This document shows, piece after piece, positions 57,011-64,000 of a stretch of DNA of 64,000 bases. The translations under genes and the position numbers were made by a program. The notes under the pieces are model-generated. The model saw only the letters and a program-made list of their open reading frames with translations, made no database searches and was not told the DNA's origin. Source of the stretch: Owenia fusiformis (Eukaryota > Annelida > Polychaeta > Sabellida > Oweniidae); assembly GCA_903813345.2 (NCBI GenBank), contig CAIIXF020000009.1:33793259-33857258 (forward strand). Direction: 5' to 3'. Positions within the stretch are counted from its first letter, which is position 1; every line of letters starts with the position of its first letter.

Positions 57011-57157
57011 TTATCTACACCCAAGGACGGGTGTCCTTCCTCGTTGAGGATAGTGGATTATATCACGTAAATATACCTCATACCCCGATGACCGTCGCTG
57101 TTCAACAGATGGGGAAAGTGAAACGCCTCAAACTCGACTTGAGCCCTGAGGACGAAG
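57011..57157 (+). CDS. Candidate internal coding exon (unknown protein)
   Basis: Follows GGATTTTAG and ends with a consensus donor, GAAG|GTAAGT. In the open frame (first codon completed by the G left over from 46360) it reads VIYTQGRVSFLVEDSGLYHV, NIPHTPMTVAVQQMGKVKRL, KLDLSPEDE. It starts and ends in phase 1, compatible with the candidate exons before and after. Base composition is GC-richer than the surroundings, as expected of coding DNA. The polypyrimidine tract before the acceptor is poor. I recognise no domain. An alternative first-exon reading could begin at MTVAVQQMG. Confidence 0.45.
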
Positions 57158-57866
57158 GTAAGTATATTGAAGGGTTCCCCTGCTTTATGCCAAAAAGAGG
57201 ATTGCTCTAGATGTAGAATGATTCCCCGTTTCCACGTTTTTTTGCAACTAAGGATTTCTTGTTTTATGTCAAAGAGAATCTCAATTTGGGAAAGAAGATT
57301 TCCCCAATTTATGTGGAGCAATTTCCCTTTATATGAAGGGGGATTCACATGGTGGAAAATGATGTTTCGGTTTCATATTAAAGAGTATACTTTTAAGTGG
57401 TTTTTTTTCGTCAGCTTTTTGTGAAATCAGCTGTTTTATGAGAAGGAAAATATCCATTCCTACTCTACAATCCACATCAGTGTCCACTCCAAAGTGTATG
57501 TTATATTCAGGACACCAGTTCTGTAAATTGTTATCAGTTCTAGTTTGCTTCACCTCAATTTCTCTGAATAATATTTGTAAACAGGTCTCACGCTTGTTGG
57601 TTAAATCTTAAAATCCGTCAGAACATTTGTGACCTGGCCAGTTAGTAATGGTATAATGTAAATGCTAAACAGAGCCACATTGGCATTATTGGAATACAGT
57701 TTTGTCAAAATACGGGTTTGAAGTGTTTTTAAAGGAATGAATGAAAAAGTGCCTTGCTTCCAACACCTCAATAATGTATGAATCTGGGATAGACCTTAAA
57801 ACATTTAAGTGAATTTATTCTTGTGTTATCAGATTCAGAATCAGGCCTTTCTCTTTTACTTTTTAG

Positions 57867-58003
57867 ATCATTCCCGGTTTGTTAGAGTGGCAGCAAAGAG
57901 AAGAGGATATAAAATGTTTGAAGCAATCATTGCAAAAAGCATGTCTATGTTTACTCAGACTCCTCATTTTATTTTTGCAAAAAGAATTGACATCTGGTAT
58001 TAG
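57867..58003 (+). CDS. Candidate terminal coding exon (unknown protein)
   Basis: Excellent acceptor (CTTTCTCTTTTACTTTTTAG) and a frame that joins phase 1 from 57157: DHSRFVRVAAKRRGYKMFEA, IIAKSMSMFTQTPHFIFAKR, IDIWY and a stop at 58001-58003. An AATAAA follows at about 58137. It may be a short alternative 3' end rather than the main gene body. No homology is recognised. Confidence 0.3.
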
Positions 58004-58339
58004 ATTGACATGAAATTGGTAAATTTAGAATTCATCACAATTCAAAAATGCTGACATCAGTCAGAACTGTTGAACTTTTTATTAGGAAATGACATGAAAT
58101 GAGAGCAAAAAATGGAAAATAGTGACAATCTTTTTATAATAAACTCACTCTCAACTCATCTTGGTTACCTTTTTAATTCTTAATCAAGAAAATGTCTTTC
58201 TTCAACTTTCCAAATATTATATGCAACCAGAGTCTGAGGATTAAGAATGGTTAGGTCATGATGAAGTAGCATTCTGATACTCATAGCATCTTTTTGTTTC
58301 ACCTGAAACACATCTCAGGGCTGAGAAGAAATGGTTTAT

Positions 58340-58497
58340 CATGATGAAGTGGTGACATATTTGTTTGTGTAGCCACCAACTTTTTGACTGTTGCCGAGGG
58401 TGTTTGGTATTTTGCTTAGGTACTTGGGATTCAGCATTTGTAAGAAATAGTTTCACTTGCAGCCAGGTGGTGATAATTTGTAATGTCAATGTCTTAT
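58340..58497 (+). repeat. ATGTCACCACC repeat family, copy 10, diverged
   Basis: Recognisable from GAAGTGGTGACATATTTG, CACCAACTTTTTGACTGTTG, GCATTTGTAAGAAATAG, CAGGTGGTGATAATTTG and AATGTCAATGTCTTATTT. Confidence 0.55.
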
Positions 58498-58658
58498 TTC
58501 TTAATGGTAATTTCTTATACTTATATTCAATCAATCCCAACACATTACTGACTGCAAGCCAGTTTTGTCATACCCTAGTCTAGAAACATTCAACTGCCTG
58601 CTCTGTGATATTCTGTTCTTTAGAAATATATCTTTGTTGACAACAACCCATAATATAC

Positions 58659-59188
58659 CAGTGTTCCAAAAAAATATACTCATATAGAATGGGAATGACC
58701 ATTTTTTCCTTCATTGAAAATGCTGGACGTTTCACATGATAAAGATAAATTAATTTCTAATTAGCACTTAAATATACATAGAGATTTGTAAATTATGTAT
58801 TGAAATATTTGACAATTTAGAAGACATCTAATTGACCTCTATCAAAAATTCACGATTGATGCAGAGCTGTATAGAAAATTGGGTGATGGTGCTATAACGA
58901 GCCTTTCTCTAAAATTAAAAGAATTTTAACTTTCAGATCTATGATATTTAAATTATATGATGGTCAGATTACTCAATTTCAAGAATTTCACTCACAGAGT
59001 AACTTCATGTTTGTCTCAGTATAACATGAGAAAATGGGTAATGGTGCAAAAACAATTTTTCTACTGGTGAAACATTCAGATCTTTATGATTATCAAATCT
59101 TTTGCCAGATGTCTTAATTTCAAGAATATTCCTTCATCACTCAGAGTTATTCCATGTTTGACTCTGTAATTTTTTTTGGGACACCCTG
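58659..59188. mobile_element. Mariner-type MITE
   Basis: Left end CAGTGTTCCAAAAAAATATA and right end TTTTTTTGGGACACCCTG form an imperfect inverted pair. TA follows the right end (59189-59190). About 530 bp, with no transposase frame. Confidence 0.5.
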
Positions 59189-60039
59189 TACATATTCATT
59201 CACAACTTAAACAAACATCATTGGTTCCCTATTGAATTTAGAATAAAGTATGGCTTAAAATGCATTATAAATCAGATATTTTTTTAGAATGTGGTTCAGT
59301 TCATAGATTTTCAGTGAACGTGCATGTTGAAAGGTGAATTAATTGCGAAGTTACCTTTTCCAGTTGTTGCTTAGTTGAGGAGTGCCTAATAGACATAAAT
59401 TGATGGACAGCAATGTGAATAATGGCCTAACGGGCATCTTAACATAGAAAATAAGGCTGTTTTGGCAATATATTTGCAATATGTTGTCTACAGTCCTGAA
59501 AAGCTATTTATTTTTTAAGAATTGCTTGTACAAAAAGTAATCAATTTTTTAAAATTGTTCTACTTTCACATTCTTTGACCTGTAAGTCATACAGTAAATG
59601 GTCCATTGACTTGTGCAGTATGCAGTTCATAATGAAAAGGGTATTTTGAGTATTCTATTTGTTGCATAATTGTTTTTCTCTTGTTTGTTTTGTAATGTTG
59701 AGTAATGTTGATTCAACCCTCACATTTGTTTGTTTGTTTGTTTATTTATTTTGAAATCATGTTTATAAAAAGAATTTAGCATTATTCTGAAAAACATGAA
59801 ATGTGAAAATTCATGGAATCAAAGTTAATTTAGATCTTATTGTTTACCTTAACATACAAGTATTTCAATATTGACATTGTCAATCTGACGAAGATTTTCG
59901 GATTACAAATGCTTTTTATATTAGCAAGGGTGTATTTACAACTTCTTATTTATTTTAAGCTTATTAGAACAAAGCTTGCTGAGCTAAGTAGTATAATTAG
60001 TCTTTTGTAGAATTCTTATTTTTTATAGAATTCTCTAAA

Positions 60040-60310
60040 CTTACTTATACTTTTAGAAGATATATACTTTCTTATAACTTTTAGAAGATACTCTCAACAT
60101 TTATAAGATACCCTGAACTGTTGTAAGATGCACTGAGCTTTTGTAAGATGCCCTGAACTTTTGTAAGATTCCCTGAACTTTCGTAAGATGTCCTGAACTT
60201 TTATAAGATGCTTTGAACTATAAAATTATGAACAAAAAATATATAAACTTCTATTGTTGTCTGAATTTTCATAAGGTGCTTTGAATAATAAGATGCGCTG
60301 AACTATAAGA
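60040..60310 (+). repeat. Degenerate minisatellite of about 20 bp (TTTTGTAAGATGCCCTGAAC)
   Basis: Copies such as TTTTGTAAGATGCCCTGAAC, TTTCGTAAGATGTCCTGAAC and TTTATAAGATGCTTTGAAC follow one another, best preserved at 60110-60220 and more decayed toward both ends. Confidence 0.7.
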
Positions 60311-60940
60311 TGCACATGGAATCTGATTGAAGTTACGGGATGTTTGCATTACCATGATGTGATCTAATGATGTTGTTAATTAACCCAGTATCTTAACTAG
60401 TCTTCTTCCACAACAGAAACATGGAACTAACCTCACAAATATTTCACATTTTTCGTAAAATTTCTCTATTTTTCTGTGTTAAGCCATTGTTTTTTTCCTA
60501 TTACTATTATGATTCAAAACAATAGTTATCTGTATGATTAATCATTGTTTTAAAATTTTAGTTTGATCAGAATTGTCTTCAATAGATTCCTTTTTTCTCA
60601 CATTTTTTGTATGGGAATGCACCCTAAATAAGCTGATTATCACATAATGTTGTAGTAGAATCTTATCCATTCACAAAATCACAAATTTCTTACATCCATG
60701 ATTCTGATAAATCTAGGAGGTTGTGTTCTTATCTAATGATAAACCAAAAGGGAATTGGAGTTTTTGTACTTTATTACTGAATAACCTTGAGTCCATTTTG
60801 TATGGTTTCTAGGGGTTGTTGATTTTTTCAGCTCAACAGGTAGATATTTTCTCATCTGTAAGTTTCATTGTTAATTTGTTTTTCTCTGGAATTGAATTTG
60901 TAAATTGATGTTTTGTCTGAACTTATATTGCACCTTATAG

Positions 60941-61295
60941 GATGTCACACCCAGAAAACATATTTTACAATTGCCACCCACCAGAACTAGCGGTAGACAT
61001 TTTAAACATCTTTCTCCAGAAACTTTTAAAAAACATTTTTATCTTGTTACTCTATCTCTACCATTATTTGAAATTGCTTTCCAAGGATCTGTCCATCTTC
61101 AGAAGTAAACACACTAGAGCCATACCTCCTAGAAAGAACGATTTTTCATGCCTATCTAGACAATGTCTGTGTTCCCTAATGTATGAGCCCATTGACAGTT
61201 TTATTCCCAGACTTAATCTGGATACCTGTAATAATGTCACAATAGCCAAGTTCTCTAACAGCAGATTAGATAAATGTTGGTGGTTTATTCCGCAG
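60941..61295 (+). other. Weak exon candidate
   Basis: An open stretch of 118 codons lies between an acceptor-like CACCTTATAG and a donor-like CGCAG|GTAGCG. It reads MSHPENIFYNCHPPELAVDI and so on to KFSNSRLDKCWWFIPQ. Its entry phase does not fit directly after the exon ending at 57157. A second frame is open for about the first 150 bp. No domain is recognised, and it may be a chance frame. Confidence 0.2.
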
Positions 61296-61659
61296 GTAGC
61301 GATTCTACGGAGATCATCATTTATCAATGATTTGGATGGATGGCCCTTTTGAAACAACTGTTATTTCTAGGAAAAGAGTGTTGCTGAAAGTAAATGTCAG
61401 TAGTTGGAATGGAATCGATTTTGATTGTTGGTGCTAACTATAGTTTACTCAATATTCTTGGTGTTTATCGGTGATTTTATATAATCATTCTCTGATTTTA
61501 GCGCCTATAGAGTGAACAGCAGTTATGAAGCCTTGTGCTCTGAGTTTGTATTGTGTACATTCTTCTCTATCTTTATTTCACCTGGTGCTTTCTTTGTTTC
61601 TTCATGTTGAAATATATGGTTTGTTGAGTGTTGTTGCCTTTGTCCTCCACCATTATTAT

Positions 61660-61735
61660 AGGTGTGGTATACTGGCTTGATGTGGTATGGTGTGTGTGGT
61701 ATTGTATGGTGTGGTGTGGTGCATTGAAACTAGGC
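61660..61735 (+). repeat. GTGTGGTAT-rich low-complexity block
   Basis: Irregular repeats of TGTGGTAT, GGTGTGGTGTGG and similar words make a strongly G/T-biased strand. Confidence 0.6.
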
Positions 61736-62293
61736 TTGATGAACATTTGACAAAGAAGAACTCTGGTAAATCTGAATGATGGTACCCAGTCGTTTCAATG
61801 TTAGGGAAACCACTGAGATGTTTGACTAGTAATGCAGAGAAACATGTCTCCTCAGATGGCTCCTTAGTTTCAAGATCAACAAGGCTGAACCAAAGGATAA
61901 GATAATACCTGATAGATCACTATGTACTGCTAATATTGAGAGTGGTTTGGTGTCCAAAGTTGATTAATCCTCTAAATACAATGTCAAATCAATGCTTGTC
62001 TCATCCACTGATGTCTTGTAAATATCTGGAAGCTGAAAAACTTGAAGCACAACTTTAAAGCATAGCAATCATATACTAAAAACACAAGTAACACTGAGCA
62101 CAACATATCCGATTCGGTGTATGAACTGATAGGATGCCCCACATTGTATCTCTTTTTCACAAGTTATAGAGCACAAAGCCAAGTAGCCTTATATACATAA
62201 ATATACCAGTTACCAGATGTACCCTTACTTTTCAGAGTTCAGCTTAGAAATATTCATCCTTTTCATGTTCATTAATAATAATAATACTGTATT

Positions 62294-62455
62294 ATGTCAG
62301 CAATCGTTGGTATTGACTTATTGTTATATTCTCCACCTTTTTTTGGACAGTGTTCAGCATTTGGTGTTTCAGGTGTCTGCATGGGCTTTCAATTGAAAGC
62401 CCATGGTGTCTGTAACAAAGGGCAGGTGGTGACATTTTGCACATTAATGCCTTGT
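62294..62455 (+). repeat. ATGTCACCACC repeat family, copy 11
   Basis: Left end decayed. CTCCACCTTTTTTTGGACAG, GTTCAGCATTTGGTGTTTC, TCTGTAACAAAGGGCAGGTG and TTTTGCACATTAATGCCTTG are clear. A short palindrome, GGGCTTTCAATTGAAAGCCC, sits in the middle. The frame of 70 codons across it is not a gene. Confidence 0.65.
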
Positions 62456-62518
62456 GTCCAATTAGTCCTTATTAGCTCAAACAGCCAATACCTTCACAAA
62501 ATTTAAACAAAAGTATCA

Positions 62519-62775
62519 TTTTGGCTGAATTATTAAGGAAATATATTCAGATATTTCCTCTTTTTTCACAATAGTCTATTTTCACTCATAAATCCCATTT
62601 TGACTGAATTATTATAAGCAAGCTCGTTCCAATTTCTCTACTTTGCTATAACTGGACTATATTTTAACAAACCTTTCACTTTGACTGAATTATTGACTAA
62701 GCATATTCCAATTTCTCTACTTTGCTTTAACTGGACTATATTTTCACAAACCTTTCACTTTGACTGAATTATTGA
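62519..62775 (+). repeat. Tandem repeat of about 80 bp
   Basis: Units begin TTTGACTGAATTATT at about 62600, 62681 and 62760, preceded by a diverged unit at 62519. The last two share CAATTTCTCTACTTTGCT, TAACTGGACTATATTTT and CACAAACCTTTCACTT-like text almost exactly. Confidence 0.75.
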
Positions 62776-63847
62776 GTAAACAGGGGTTGGAGTTTCACAA
62801 ATGGTGTGAAAAGGAATGTCATATATATTGCTTCTGTAATTGCTGGCCACTGATTTGTAGTGTCGGGAACCTTTGTGTTCAGTTTACGAAGGTGAAATAC
62901 TTCATGTGAGGTGAACTTGTAACTCATTAAAAAGCTAAAAAATAAAGGTTACAAGTCAATGTTATTACAGTTGTCTCCGATCTAGTTTTGGAAGTAATAA
63001 TTCAATTAGCAAATTATTGTTTTTTGGTTGAAGTTTTTTATTTATGACATTTTCAGGTGTTCTGTATAATTTGAAGTTGGCCATATTTCTTTTAGGGATA
63101 CGCGTGTGTATGTACACCCCACTAATATTAGTCATTAATTTTGGTGAGGGGTGACTTAATTTGAAAACAATCAACACATATTCAGTCATATTTGGAGGGA
63201 GGAAGTATTTATTTATATTTGAGACAGCATTTTAATATTGGATAATAGTGAATGGTATGTCAGATTTTTATTAAGACAAATGTAGAGCTACAACTCAAAT
63301 TACCAAGAATTCTTTACATTTGAATTTATCATTCGCAGAGATAAGAGATTTCCATATGTAAATACACTTTAATGGGGCCAACCTGTGATATATTATTCAG
63401 GACAGGAGAAAAAACATTGAGATATATTATCTCTTTCAAAACGACATAGTTTGTTCCAAGTTGTTCACACTTGGTGGCTTCTGTGATATGGATGTTTGAG
63501 GGGTCAGGGGTTTGCCGGCTGTTTATGCTACATTTAGGTGTCTTTCCTCATCTGGGGGCTAGGTGGGGAGCTAGATAACCCTTTAAAGTCTGTACCTAAT
63601 CAACCTACCTCCTACCTTTCCTTTCAAGAACCATTGAGGCTTACAAGGCTGTTGCTGCATTGTTTAAAAAATTACATCAAACAAATTCTCTTTAGTTGCT
63701 GACTGTTGTTTGGGCTCATGTTTAGAACTTGTAATGCCATTGGCAACTTGTATTTCAGTTTTGCCAAACCAAACCAGTGTTACTATTTAAATACAATGAC
63801 CAATTCATTCAAGGCTCATACTACTCTTACCAGAGAATGCAATACTA

Positions 63848-64000
63848 CAGGGTGGTCCAAAAAAAATTGGAACATGTGTTAATTGAACGCAAAACCTTTA
63901 TTTTTTCTTCTAAAATGTACCAAACTTTTACTGAGCATAATTCAATCACTTATTTATCTGATGTAAAGTTTCTAGGTAAAAACCACAAAGTTAATGCATT
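63848..64000 (+). mobile_element. Mariner-type element start, cut by the window edge
   Basis: TA at 63846-63847 is followed by CAGGGTGGTCCAAAAAAAAT, a typical Tc1/mariner-type MITE terminus. The right end is beyond the window. Confidence 0.5.

Larger units (their letters stand above)
58004..64000. other. Right-hand region, mostly repeats
   Basis: No gene is recognised. It contains one diverged ATGTCACCACC copy, a mariner-type MITE (58659), a 20-bp minisatellite (60040), a weak exon candidate (60941), a GTGTGGT-rich block (61660), another ATGTCACCACC copy (62294), an 80-bp tandem repeat (62519) and a mariner-type terminus cut by the window edge (63848). Confidence 0.45.

Overview
The window is AT-rich animal nuclear DNA with spliced genes, long introns and dense small transposons. 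It suggests an invertebrate bilaterian, but I cannot fix the phylum. Two host genes can be read exon by exon with canonical splice sites: ATPAF2 (F1-ATPase assembly factor ATP12, minus strand, 7 coding exons, 277 aa) and GID4 (substrate receptor of the GID/CTLH ubiquitin ligase, plus strand, 5 coding exons, 203 aa). They are divergent and their start codons lie 270 bp apart, a head-to-head pair also known from human 17p11.2. A third gene is seen only as its first coding exon at about 16.5-16.9 kb on the minus strand: the signal peptide and start of the ANF-receptor domain of a receptor guanylate cyclase-like protein. The rest of that gene should lie left of the window.

Layout. 0-16.5 kb: no recognisable coding exons, but many repeats, including a 2.1 kb Mutator-like element with a perfect 9-bp target duplication, a 1.7 kb TA-flanked mariner-type foldback, and a 2.1 kb compound palindromic array built from self-complementary decamers. 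16.5-16.9 kb: the guanylate cyclase exon. 17-23 kb: intergenic, with copies of a small family beginning ATGTCACCACC. 23.1-30.15 kb: ATPAF2. 30.15-30.42 kb: bidirectional promoter with an ETS site. 30.42-35.1 kb: GID4. 35-38.6 kb: repeats, including a perfect 70-bp duplication. 38.7-58 kb: a tentative plus-strand gene, with a YY1-like start region near 38.75 kb and candidate coding exons at 46.1, 57.0 and 57.9 kb whose phases agree; its identity is unknown. 58-64 kb: repeats, minisatellites and one weak exon candidate.

The most striking observation is in ATPAF2. The exon 3/intron 3 boundary has been amplified into eight tandem 39-bp copies, so the transcript carries eight copies of the same 5' splice site. 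Only the first keeps the reading frame, because splicing at any later copy adds an in-frame TGA. Other notable points are two copies of one hAT-like MITE in the first introns of both divergent genes, a foldback element whose arms are inverted minisatellites, and two unrelated small elements carrying CCAAT boxes with a perfect CRE. Most longer open frames elsewhere are AT-rich chance frames or readings through tandem repeats.
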